NCBI RefSeq assembly: GCF_000482385.1 | Contig: NZ_AXVD01000016.1 | Coordinates: 102,550 to 166,549, forward strand | Direction of reading: 5' to 3' | Source: Nocardia sp. CNY236 | Lineage (GTDB): Bacteria; Actinomycetota; Actinomycetes; Mycobacteriales; Mycobacteriaceae | DNA length: 64,000 bases | Shown here: positions 49,152 through 57,094 of the stretch, in pieces | Position numbering within the stretch: the stretch's first letter is position 1 | Layout of the letters: every line of letters starts with the position of its first letter | The notes under the pieces: generated by a model | What the model saw: only the letters and a program-made list of their open reading frames with translations | Told to the model about the DNA's origin: nothing | The model's database searches: none | Position numbers and translations under genes: made by a program

Positions 49152-49457
49152 TCACTGTGATCCGCTGGTGCGGCGGAGCCCGAACCGATTCCGCGGTTGC
49201 CCGGCTTCCGCTGGCGCCCAGGAACATTCCACCGCGGCCATTCCGGCTAGCTCCGCAGCGGTCAGACCCACTGCCCGAGCCAGCCTTTGGACGCCGTCGA
49301 TTTCTTCGGCGGCGCGTAGTGCGGCCACCGCTTGGTCGGTGGTGAGCGTTCTCCCCGGTAGGAAGCTCACGGTCCAGCGGCCTTGCCCAACCGATCTCGC
49401 GTGGTGCGTCGTGCGATCACTGGACATGAATGAACCTCTGGTCACCTGCACTGTCAT
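49152..49457 (-). CDS. Small helical protein of unknown function, first gene of the helicase operon
   Basis: The protein has 101 residues from ATG 49457 (AGGGGG 5 nt upstream) or 91 from ATG 49427. The central segment TDQAVAALRAAEEIDGVQRLARAVGLTAAELAGMAAVE reads as helices that could form a helix-turn-helix-like unit, though no family is recognised. It is divergent from the XRE gene and shares its control region, so it may be co-regulated. Confidence 0.6.
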   Translation of the reverse strand: MTVQVTRGSFMSSDRTTHHARSVGQGRWTVSFLPGRTLTTDQAVAALRAAEEIDGVQRLARAVGLTAAELAGMAAVECSWAPAEAGQPRNRFGLRRTSGSQ

Positions 49458-49527
49458 GGAGACCCCCTGTTGATCGAGATGTCGGTGTTGCCATCAAATT
49501 TGAGATGTGCGGGCAATATTTGGATAT

Positions 49528-49563
49528 TAGACGTCTAGACGGAGGTTCCGTGCAAAATTGCAC
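49528..49563. promoter_or_regulatory. Two inverted repeats in the divergent XRE promoter region
   Basis: TAGACGTCTA (49528-49537, perfect palindrome) and GTGCAAAATTGCAC (49550-49563, 6-bp arms) lie between the two divergent starts in an AT-rich stretch. Both suit a dimeric helix-turn-helix regulator; the adjacent XRE protein is the obvious candidate. Confidence 0.45.
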
Positions 49564-49614
49564 AGAACTTGAGAGAGTAGGATTCGCCCACAACATCGAC
49601 ATGGAGGTGTACGT

Positions 49615-50457
49615 ATGGCCGACAAGCCAGCCCCGACTCTCCGTGCTCAGTGGTTGGGGCAGCAGCTCAAGAGATACCGGGACGAGGCGGGTATGACCTT
49701 GAAAGAAGCTGCGGCGTATCTGAAGCGCGACTCGTCGACCGTGAGTCGATTCGAAGCAGGGCTGTACCCTCCACGCGAGGACGATGTACAGGAACTGTTG
49801 ACTCTCTACGGCGTTTCAGAAGAGAAGGCGCGAGCATCACTGCGCAAACTGAGTCTTGAGGTCTGGCAAAAGGGTTGGTGGGAGGGCTATGCACGAGACG
49901 TCGACCCCTCGATCATCGACTACGCCTGGATCGAAGCCAGAGCAACTGAGATACAGTCGTTCAATGCGGTCGTCGTGCCTGGGCTACTGCAGACGCCGAC
50001 CTACGCCCACGCCGTAATCCGTGCAGTTGATCCCGGAGCACCCGATGAGCAGATCGACCGCTGGCTCGAAGTCCGAGCAATCCGTCAGCAAGTTTTGTTC
50101 AGACCCAGACCTGTGTGTTTGACGACTGTTCTCGATGAGTCCGTGTTGCGCAGGCAAGTCGGTGGTGCGTCTACGGCCAAAGACCAGATAGCACACCTCG
50201 CGACGCAAGCCGAACGTGCGAATATCGATATTCGTGTACTCCCCGAAAGCATTGGCGCACACGCGGCGCCGGACGGGTCGTTCAAGGTCTTCATCATGCC
50301 GGAGCCCTACCCCGACCTTGCGTGCATCGAGACTCCGGCTGGCGTCATATACGTGGAGAATGACGGTATCAGCAAATTCACTACAGCGTTCGAACGCCTG
50401 TACGCAGCGGCACTCACCTCTGAAGAGTCCCTGGCTCAACTGCGGAAGTATGCTTGA
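49615..50457 (+). CDS. XRE-family regulator with DUF5753 (Scr1-type)
   Basis: The 280-residue protein has an N-terminal helix-turn-helix (AGMTLKEAAAYLKRDSSTVSRFEAG) and a C-terminal DUF5753 domain beginning at ARATEIQSFNAVVVPGLLQTPTYAHAV with the typical LDESVLRRQVG and VLPESIGAHAAPDGSF. In Streptomyces such proteins (Scr1, BldB-associated types) are paired with a small DUF397 protein and behave like antitoxin or developmental regulators. The DUF397 gene follows here after 66 bp, completing the pair. Confidence 0.93.
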   Translation: MADKPAPTLRAQWLGQQLKRYRDEAGMTLKEAAAYLKRDSSTVSRFEAGLYPPREDDVQELLTLYGVSEEKARASLRKLSLEVWQKGWWEGYARDVDPSIIDYAWIEARATEIQSFNAVVVPGLLQTPTYAHAVIRAVDPGAPDEQIDRWLEVRAIRQQVLFRPRPVCLTTVLDESVLRRQVGGASTAKDQIAHLATQAERANIDIRVLPESIGAHAAPDGSFKVFIMPEPYPDLACIETPAGVIYVENDGISKFTTAFERLYAAALTSEESLAQLRKYA

Positions 50458-50523
50458 TAGCTCAAGCGGTCCGCTGGCTATGCTGTACGGAGTCGCTGTC
50501 GGCGACAACTTCGAGGAGTACTG

Positions 50524-50904
50524 ATGGTTCCCCAGCAGAATTCGAGTCCAGATTGGCGCAAGAGTAGTTTCAGCGGTGATGGAGGCGGAGGTAACTGCGT
50601 AGAAGTGCGCTTTGTCGGCGATAGGGTGCAGATCCGAGACAGCAAATTTTCGCGCATCCGCGCGAACGAACCGGCGAGACAGCCGATTGTCGAGGTTCGA
50701 TACGGGTCATGGTCTGTATTTGTCCATGCAGTAGCAGGTTTGACCGACGACTTCGATACTGGGTCCCTGTCTGTAGAGCGCACTGACGACGGCAGCGCGA
50801 TCATTCGTGCTGTAGACGGTACGACCCTCAGCTACACCTTGGCAGAGTGGAATGCGTTCGTGGCTGGAGTCCGCAACGGCGAGTTCAGCCTCGTCGCTGC
50901 CTGA
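50524..50904 (+). CDS. DUF397 protein with an internal insertion (partner of the XRE regulator)
   Basis: The N-terminus SPDWRKSSFSGDGGGGNCVEV and QIRDSKF is the start of DUF397, and the C-terminus TTLSYTLAEWNAFVAGVRNGEFSL is its end. DUF397 proteins are usually 60-80 residues; this one has 126 because about 60 residues (RANEPARQPIVEVRYGSW onwards) are inserted between the two halves. The ATG follows GAGGAG. It is probably bound by the upstream XRE protein, as in Scr1/Scr2 pairs. Confidence 0.88.
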   Translation: MVPQQNSSPDWRKSSFSGDGGGGNCVEVRFVGDRVQIRDSKFSRIRANEPARQPIVEVRYGSWSVFVHAVAGLTDDFDTGSLSVERTDDGSAIIRAVDGTTLSYTLAEWNAFVAGVRNGEFSLVAA

Positions 50905-50979
50905 TCCTCGCTTCGGCTTGTTCGAGTGGGGGTAGTACACAATGGTCGATGTGGGTAGGCTCCTGCTCCGGTAGACCTA

Positions 50980-51760
50980 CTTCATAGGGTCTTGAAGACG
51001 TGCGGGCTGACGTTGTCTGCAACGTGGTGGTGAATACCGATCGGTGGGCGGGGCAGCCGCTTGGCCGCCAACCACGCGCCAGGTCTTCAGCTGTGCCACA
51101 GCAGTTTCCACAGGAGCACGCAGCCCGGACAGTGCCCGCTTGACGCGCTTGTCGTTACGACCCACCAGCCGGCCGAGACGTTTGCAGATCGGGGTCATTC
51201 GATGCCGTTGACACCGAGAATGCCCAGTTCGGTGAGCGTACGGGCCAGTCAGCTGCTGGCGAGCCCTCACGCGGCGTAGGCGACGGCGTCCTAGTGGGCG
51301 TGCCGAGGGACGGAGACCGTTCGCGGCCAGCAGCTTGCCGGTCCCGGTCGCGGGTACCTGTACGTTGATCCTGGCGCAGCGGGTCCTGTTGGAGAAGAAC
51401 CTTGGGTGGGCTCGCCAACTCCGCGCCGGACAGATCGTGGCGTAGACCAGTACCGTAGCCGCGGTTACTACCGTGCGGGGGCAGGGAAGTTGGCGGCCAG
51501 GACCTCGGCAGTCACCGGTTTCAGCAGCCGCTACCTTCGGTGCATCATGCTGGCTGACGCCCGGGTCAGGTTGCGCCGCATCCCGACCACTAGCAGCATG
51601 ATCGACCAGAATAGTCCCAGAGTCCACGGCGGCTCGACGTGGCCGGCAGCACCGCACGCACTCGCCCGACACCTCGGCCAATTGCATTTCGTCAGTCCCG
51701 TCATAGCCTCGAACCGCACTGGCTCCCTTGAGCTCTCCTGCAGAATCGGCCGTCCCAATG
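50980..51760 (-). pseudogene. Decayed IS5-like (DDE_Tnp_4) transposase
   Basis: Fragments of one transposase lie in order on the minus strand but in different frames. These are RFEAMTGLTKCNW and LGLFWSIMLLVVGMRRNLTRAS (51531-51758), then INVQVPATGTGKLLAANG (51300-51400), ELGILGVNGIE-like sequence near 51200, and the C-terminal KRVKRALSGLRAPVETAVAQ with LKTWRVV (51050-51150). This matches IS5-family elements common in actinobacteria. Several frameshifts and stops make it inactive. I could not define the terminal inverted repeats. It marks the left edge of the AT-richer ESX module. Confidence 0.75.
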
Positions 51761-51975
51761 AGATACGGTTGAGCCGCTACTCGTTCAAACCGAAAAGCGG
51801 ACGCTCGACACGTTCGGGATGGAACGGAATGCCCCGCAGCCGAACAGCCACCGAGTTCACGGGGCACACACGAATAGGCCTCTAGGAGTCAGGGCTGAGG
51901 GCGTCGGGCGTGGGTCAACTCTATACATGAGTTGCTATGCTGTGACGAGGTCTTCTCTGAGGTCAGGGGGTTGTA

Positions 51976-52533
51976 GTGCGAATGCTAGCGGCGACAGTCG
52001 GGCTCTGTGCTGTGCTGGTGTTGGCCGGATGTGGAAAACAGGTGCCAGGTCAGGCGAGTGCCCGAGACGAGATGTCACCGCAAGCGAACGCTGGGCAAAG
52101 TGCTACCGACGCCGGCCTCTACGATCCATGCACGTTGCCAGACGACGCAATCGTGGCCTTAGGTGCGGATCCGGCCACCAAGAATGACAACCCATTCCGG
52201 GTTCCGCGCGCGGGGTGGAAAGGTTGCGCATGGATTGCCGGTTGGCATGGACTTGCGGTTTTTGCTACCGACTACCCTATTTCAGAATTTATGGCAAACC
52301 ACACTTTTCGCGATTTCACGGACGTTGATATCTCAGGACGGAAAGCTATGACATTCTATCAGGGTGTTGAGAATTCACCCCCTGATAATTGCATTGTCGT
52401 GTTTGATACACCACGCGGTGTTGTTCAATTGAGGATAGATGATCTCGCCAGGGATAGAGACAAGGGCGCTGACGAGTTGTGCGCTGTGGCGGTCAGCTCG
52501 ACTGAATCATTGAACTCGTTATTCCCGCAATGA
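51976..52533 (+). CDS. DUF3558 lipoprotein
   Basis: The 185-residue protein has lipobox LVLAGC and the DUF3558 pattern: DPCTLPDDAIVALGADP near residue 50, WKGCAWIAGWHGLAVFATDYPISEF and DNCIVVFDTPRGVVQLRI, with conserved Cys residues likely paired outside the cell. DUF3558 lipoproteins often precede ESX-substrate genes in Nocardia and Rhodococcus. The start is GTG with AGGGGG upstream. The gene is clearly AT-richer than the core genes, suggesting acquisition. Confidence 0.88.
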   Translation: MRMLAATVGLCAVLVLAGCGKQVPGQASARDEMSPQANAGQSATDAGLYDPCTLPDDAIVALGADPATKNDNPFRVPRAGWKGCAWIAGWHGLAVFATDYPISEFMANHTFRDFTDVDISGRKAMTFYQGVENSPPDNCIVVFDTPRGVVQLRIDDLARDRDKGADELCAVAVSSTESLNSLFPQ

Positions 52534-52561
52534 ACTAGCCGACTAGATACATGTAAGGTCA

Positions 52562-52963
52562 ATGGTGTCTGAAGCAACAAATATTACGCGGGAATTTCAG
52601 TTTTTGGCTAGTGAGGCAAGTGCGGGTCGTCTGCTCATCGAGGATGGGGTAGCCGAACGCTGTATCGATATTTGTAACCGATACGCCAGCAGTCTCAACA
52701 GTGTGAGGTTGACCGCGTCGTTCCTAGTGTACATTGACTCATTCGGGATACTTGACTCCGCGAGAGAGTTGGGTGGGAAGTTCTATGAGTTGGTGACTGG
52801 TGGGCGAGGTTCGGGTTCAATCGATGACTCACTCGCTCAGCATATCGAGATTATTATGCAGATGATCGATATGTTTCAGAAAGCTGGCGAGGCATACAAA
52901 GCGGCAGATGGTCGTGCTCGGCAGGCAATCGAAAGTGCGGGCGATCAAATTTTCGATCTCTAG
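52562..52963 (+). CDS. Helical ESX-type small protein with YxxxD motif
   Basis: The 133-residue protein (GTG at 52565 is an alternative start) consists of long helices. The C-terminal part AGEAYKAADGRARQAIE contains YKAAD, a match to the YxxxD/E export signal of type VII substrates. No classical WxG turn is visible. It sits between a DUF3558 lipoprotein and a PPE-like gene, and is probably the partner that heterodimerises with the PPE-like protein, as PE proteins do. Codon use is AT-richer than that of the chromosome around it. Confidence 0.72.
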   Translation: MVSEATNITREFQFLASEASAGRLLIEDGVAERCIDICNRYASSLNSVRLTASFLVYIDSFGILDSARELGGKFYELVTGGRGSGSIDDSLAQHIEIIMQMIDMFQKAGEAYKAADGRARQAIESAGDQIFDL

Positions 52964-53020
52964 ACTGGATAGTTGCTGCATGTCATATTCTGCTAATCAA
53001 AACTAGCTAACGGGGGCGCA

Positions 53021-54544
53021 GTGGGTTTCGATGACTTCGTGGAAGGTCTAGGTCGTGCGATTGCCGCGGGCGGTGCAGGCCCAATAGGCACGTTGTTGGG
53101 TACGAAGTACGGGAGCGATAGCTATGGGCCGAATCCAGAGCAAATGGATGCACAGAGAGCCGGAGAGGAGGCGCGCAAGCGGCTGCATGAACAGAATGTG
53201 CGTTTAACAGAGAACTTCCACGGTAACTATCTACCTCAGGTCGTGCCGCCTGTCCTCGAGCAGTTTGTCTCGATGCCTCATTCTAAGATCATTGAATTCA
53301 TTGAATCCATCGATCTAGGGAAGATTTGGGATAGTGTGCTTGGTTGGCGGGATCTGGCCAAGGGTGCTCTGGACGGAGCTATAGATTTCCAGCACGAGAT
53401 TAACAATGCGATTGGACAGGGCTGGCAAGGAGCTGCCGCGAGTCGCGCAATGGAAAGCGTACAACGGTATGTCAGTGATGTGCATAACGTGGAACAGGCC
53501 GCCAATATCGTCGCGAACAAAATAGAGGAAGCCTATACGGGATTCAATCAAGTGCATCATCAGGTGCCGCGAGAAACCGGCGACCGTGGAGGTTCGTTGC
53601 CCTGGCCTCTATCTAATATTTCCTTGTTGGGTGGATTCGCACCTTTTGCTTTCAACGTGCTGGCTGACCACGGCCGTGCCCAAGCAGCCCAGGACCACGC
53701 CAATGAGGTCATGCGGACCGTGTACGCGCCGGTTGCGCTACAAGCGGATACGAATGTCCCGCGAATTCCCGACCCTATTCAGCCATTCGATTCCTCGTCG
53801 CCCCCACCAGTGCCCGGCTCCGAACCGCCGAAGACGCAACCGCCTGTCACTTTTCGCGACCCTACCCAGCCATCCGATTCCTCGTCGCCCCCGCCAGTGC
53901 CTGGCTCCGACCAGTCGGGGACGGACCCGGCAGCTACTTCTCCCGATCCATCGTCTGGCCCTGCCTCTGAGCAAACAGGCACGTCAGGACTACTTCCGTC
54001 GCAAGACCAGTTGGGCGACAACTCTGCCGGCCGGAATCCGAACGCGATACCATCCGAAACTCCGGCTACGACAGCCGCCAGCAACAACTCGGCGCCAGGG
54101 GCGGCTGTCGGTCCGAATTTATCTGGTGGCCAAGGAACATCGGGTGGTACCGGCCCCTCTGGTGGCACAGGATTCGGTGGTTCCGGTTCGCCTGGTAGTT
54201 CGGGATCGCCTGGTGGTTCCGGGATCTACGGTGGCCCAGGGTCGTCCGGGAGATCGGGGTATTCCGGTGGCTCGGGGTCGTCGCCCGGCGGGCCTGGGCG
54301 CGGCGTTCCAGGAGGGATGCCAGCTGGTGGGCCGACGGCGAATGCCAGCGGCGCTGGCGGCGGGCGGCCCGGCATGGCCGGGATGCCTGGCGGAATGATG
54401 CCGCCCGGTCAGCGGGGCAAGGGTGACGACGAAGGGAATGAACACAACTCGCCCGACTATCTGCGCGGCGTGCAAGAGCAGCTGCTCGGGCCGGACATCC
54501 CGGCTGTCCCTCCGGCGATCGGCGACGACAATGTCGAGCGGTGA
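53021..54544 (+). CDS. PPE-like ESX substrate with Pro/Ser- and Gly-rich C-terminal region
   Basis: This 507-residue protein starts at GTG. Residues 1-210 are helical with QGWQGAAASRAMESVQRYVSD, a WxG turn, resembling the helical domain of PPE/WXG proteins. Residues 250-345 are Pro/Ser/Thr-rich and carry a duplicated DSSSPPPVPGS block; 360-470 are a Gly/Ser/Pro-rich low-complexity region. The end (NSPDYLRGVQEQLLG, AVPPAIGDD) is the conserved tail found on many nocardial WXG proteins. The stop overlaps the espG start by 14 bp. The EspG-like neighbour is the likely chaperone. Confidence 0.78.
   Translation: MGFDDFVEGLGRAIAAGGAGPIGTLLGTKYGSDSYGPNPEQMDAQRAGEEARKRLHEQNVRLTENFHGNYLPQVVPPVLEQFVSMPHSKIIEFIESIDLGKIWDSVLGWRDLAKGALDGAIDFQHEINNAIGQGWQGAAASRAMESVQRYVSDVHNVEQAANIVANKIEEAYTGFNQVHHQVPRETGDRGGSLPWPLSNISLLGGFAPFAFNVLADHGRAQAAQDHANEVMRTVYAPVALQADTNVPRIPDPIQPFDSSSPPPVPGSEPPKTQPPVTFRDPTQPSDSSSPPPVPGSDQSGTDPAATSPDPSSGPASEQTGTSGLLPSQDQLGDNSAGRNPNAIPSETPATTAASNNSAPGAAVGPNLSGGQGTSGGTGPSGGTGFGGSGSPGSSGSPGGSGIYGGPGSSGRSGYSGGSGSSPGGPGRGVPGGMPAGGPTANASGAGGGRPGMAGMPGGMMPPGQRGKGDDEGNEHNSPDYLRGVQEQLLGPDIPAVPPAIGDDNVER
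53770..53910. repeat. 54-bp direct repeat in the PPE-like gene
   Basis: Two copies, 53770-53823 and 53857-53910 (offset 87 bp), differ at a few positions and encode DPxQPxDSSSPPPVPGS twice. It is a coding duplication in the Pro/Ser-rich linker. Confidence 0.8.
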
Positions 54545-55298
54545 CACCTGGAAGCTGTCACCGCTCGAGTTCTACGTCGCTTGGGAGGCAATGGGCCGCG
54601 ACCGGATGCCGTTTCCACTGATCTTTCGGACCGAGGTGGAAACCCAGATGGAGTTCGACCGCGAACGCAGCGGTGCGGCGCAATCGGTGGTCGACAAGGT
54701 CGGTGGCGACGACGGCTTGTACTGGGCGTTGCATGCGCTCGCGCAGCCGCAGGTGCGAGTCGAGATGCTCGGCTACCGGCGGGATGGGCGCGAGCGAATG
54801 GTGAGGGTCAGCGCCGGGATCGGCGACGACCGGGGCGTGGTTGCCGCCCAAAAGCCCGGCCCGGAAGCCGAATCAGGTGGCGACATCGTGCTCTTCCCGC
54901 ACGCATCCAGCGCCGTCGTGAAACGAATCACCACGATCCTCCCCGACACTGCACTCGGTTCGGTGACCGGAATCGACTTCCACCGTGCCGATCTCGAGCC
55001 GGACGAACGCGCCTGGACCGCCTCACGCGGCCGTACCCCCCAGGCGGAAGTGACTCGTTTCTTCGAACGCCCATATGACACCTACGTCGAAATCCGGGTG
55101 GATGCCGGGCCAGCCCTGGACGGCTGGAAGGAAGGTGGGCATACCCTGAGGGTGATCGACTTCGTCGACGACGGTCGATACCTGATTCACACATCCGAAC
55201 GACTCGTGGCGATCCCAGTGACCCGACAGGGGCTGGTCGACAGCATTCAACGGTATGTCGACCGCGCGATGCCCGAAGCGGACGAGGAGTTCTGGTGA
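54531..55298 (+). CDS. espG: EspG-family ESX secretion-associated chaperone
   Basis: The 255-residue protein has the EspG layout: KLSPLEFYVAWEAMGRDRMPFPLIF, then EVETQMEFDRERSGAAQSVVD, ALAQPQVRVEMLGYRRDG and the C-terminal RRQEGLVDSIQ-like helix (RQGLVDSIQRYVDRAMP). EspG proteins bind the tip of PPE proteins in the cytosol and keep them soluble for export. Its ATG lies inside the PPE-like gene, so production of chaperone and cargo is coupled. No ESX core genes (eccA-E, mycP) are in the window. Confidence 0.88.
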   Translation: MSSGDTWKLSPLEFYVAWEAMGRDRMPFPLIFRTEVETQMEFDRERSGAAQSVVDKVGGDDGLYWALHALAQPQVRVEMLGYRRDGRERMVRVSAGIGDDRGVVAAQKPGPEAESGGDIVLFPHASSAVVKRITTILPDTALGSVTGIDFHRADLEPDERAWTASRGRTPQAEVTRFFERPYDTYVEIRVDAGPALDGWKEGGHTLRVIDFVDDGRYLIHTSERLVAIPVTRQGLVDSIQRYVDRAMPEADEEFW

Positions 55299-55323
55299 TG
55301 GCCGAGCAGTAGGCTTACCGGGT

Positions 55324-55723
55324 ATGACCACTGAATCCGTCAGTCTGGATAGCGTTCTGGCCACGTTCACCGAAGTGTTTCAGCCCGCGGATCGTTGCGA
55401 CGATCAACGACTACGACGTGCGCATCGCCAAAATCGACGGCGAATACATCTGGCACGCGCACGACGACACCGACGAGTTCTTCCTGGTGATCGACGGTGA
55501 AATGATAGTCGCCGAGCGGGACTCGCCCGATTCGCCCGAGCGGCACGTCGTCGTTCCCAAAGGGTCGGTGTATGTGGTGAAGCGAGGTGTCGAGCACAAG
55601 CCGATGGCGCCGGACGGTGCGTCGATCTTGATGGTGGAGCCGAGCGGAACTGTCACGACCGGTGATCGCCCCGAAGAGGTCCCCGACCATATCCAGTCCT
55701 CGCGCGGGCATCGGGTGCACTGA
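55324..55723 (+). pseudogene. Cupin-domain protein, frameshifted
   Basis: The frame from ATG 55324 gives TESVSLDSVLATFTEVFQP and then loses similarity. Removing one C from the CCC at 55384-55386 joins it to the second frame: RIVATINDYDVRIAKIDGEY, then WHAHDDTDEFFLVIDGEM and VVPKGSVYVVKRGVEHKP, a standard single-domain cupin. So one extra base breaks the gene, unless it is a sequencing error. Intact members are about 130 residues and bind metal through the HxHxxxxE and later His residues, which are both still present in the second frame. Confidence 0.8.
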
Positions 55724-55791
55724 GACGCTCACTTCACCGATGCGCGATGTCGTCGGAGTGCAGCAGGACGTGACGGACTCCGGCCCGGCTA

Positions 55792-56967
55792 GTGCCTCGT
55801 CAAGCGACCTTCGGTAGGTAATCGGGGTGGCGGATCTTGGAGTTGACGGCGAAGTCGCGTTTGGGTCGGGCGTGCTGGTTGTACCAGCGGATGTAGGTGC
55901 CGATCGCGGCGTCCTGTTCGTCGTGGCTGCGGTGATCGGTCCCGTTCAAGGCGAAGTACCGTAGAGCCGCGAATTCGGACTCGATCCAGTTCAACCACGA
56001 TGAATAGGTGGGTAGCAAGACCAGTTCCACGTTGTTGTCCGCGGCCCATACGCGGACCTCGGCGCGTTTGTGCGGGGACGATGGCGTAGAGCTTCTGTCC
56101 CCGCCAGCGCGCCCGCAGCGACTTCAGCAGCGACAGGAACTCCTGCCACCGTTGACGATCTCGGATCCGGTAGTGGAGTTTGCCGGTCGCCAGATCCAGA
56201 GCGCCGAGTAGGTGCCGCACGCCCTGGGTGCGCCGGTAGGTCGCCCGCAGCCGTTTCGGGGTTCGTCGCGGGAACCAGCCACGACCAGCGCGGGGTTGCA
56301 CGTTCAGCGGCCCGAACTCGTCCACGCATACCACCCGTCCATCGGTGGGTGGATGGTCGTAGAGGTCCAGGACGCGGTTCATCTTCGCGGTGAACTCGGG
56401 GTCGCTACCGGCTTTCCAGGTCTTCGTGGTCTGCCACGACACGCCTTCAGCTTTGAGGATCTTGCGCAGAGTTTCGCGGCTGATCTCAGCGATTCCGTTG
56501 ATGAGCAACACTTCTCGCAGTTTCGACAGGCTCCACACAGAGAACGGCCAGCCCAGGTCACGCGGACAACACCGGGCGATGCAGGCGATGCGTTCACCCG
56601 TCGCCCGATCGACCTTCCTCGGCCTGCCCGCACTCCATTTCGGGTCCAGCGCGTCGAACCCCCGCTCGTTGAACTCGTGGATCACCTGCCGTACATACGC
56701 CTCGCTGACCTGCATCAACCGTGCGATCGCGGGCACCGGCTGCCGCTGCGCCGAAGCCATCACCACGACGGCTCGTCGCACCCTGATCGGCTGCCTGCTC
56801 GTCTTGGTGATCTTCTGCAACCGGCGCCCCTCCTCCGGGGACACCGCCCACACAAACACTTCCGGTCTCCGAGCCACCGACACCATCTCCACTGGCAGCA
56901 TCACCGACCACATGCCCACGATCAACCCGACACCCGGTTACCGAAGCAACCCACTTGGACGAGGCAC
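55792..56967. mobile_element. IS630-family insertion sequence (inactive)
   Basis: Ends are GTGCCTCGTC (55792-55801) and its complement GACGAGGCAC (56958-56967), with further imperfect similarity inward around CTTCGGTA. Both sides are flanked by TA (55790-55791 and 56968-56969), the target duplication of IS630 elements. Size is 1,176 bp. The single transposase gene is broken. The right end abuts the IS1380-type element. Confidence 0.85.
55800..56913 (-). pseudogene. IS630-family transposase, frameshifted with loss of the second catalytic Asp
   Basis: The N-terminal helix-turn-helix (VSEAYVRQVIHEFNERGFDAL) and the first DDE residue (VVCVDEFGPLNVQP) are in one frame. After GQKLYAIV near 56080 the frame shifts, and PHKRAEVRVWAADNN, VELVLLPTYSSWLNWIESEF with the catalytic Glu resume in another. 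The expected DNFSPH segment is missing its first four residues, so a deletion of about a dozen bases has removed the second Asp of the DDE triad. The protein cannot be active. Confidence 0.85.
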
Positions 56968-57014
56968 TAGCCTCGCCCGTTCATGCTAATTCCGGTACTG
57001 CATGCCAGAGTTAA

Positions 57015-57088
57015 CGAAAAGGTGCTCCTACCTGCGATAATCCGACTTGCTGAAGGTTGGATTTCGAGGTTGTAGGAGCACCTTTTCG
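57015..57088. repeat. 17-bp perfect inverted repeat in the IS1380 leader
   Basis: CGAAAAGGTGCTCCTAC (57015-57031) and its complement (57072-57088) flank a 40-bp spacer. As RNA it forms a long hairpin ending in a short U-run, which could stop readthrough transcription into the transposase. The group II intron begins 7 bp after it. Confidence 0.8.
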
Positions 57089-57094
57089 GTGAAG

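Noticed and set aside
57015..57088. Inverted repeat as an attachment site or origin
   Set aside because: Its position in the IS1380 leader and its hairpin form fit a transcription-attenuating structure better.
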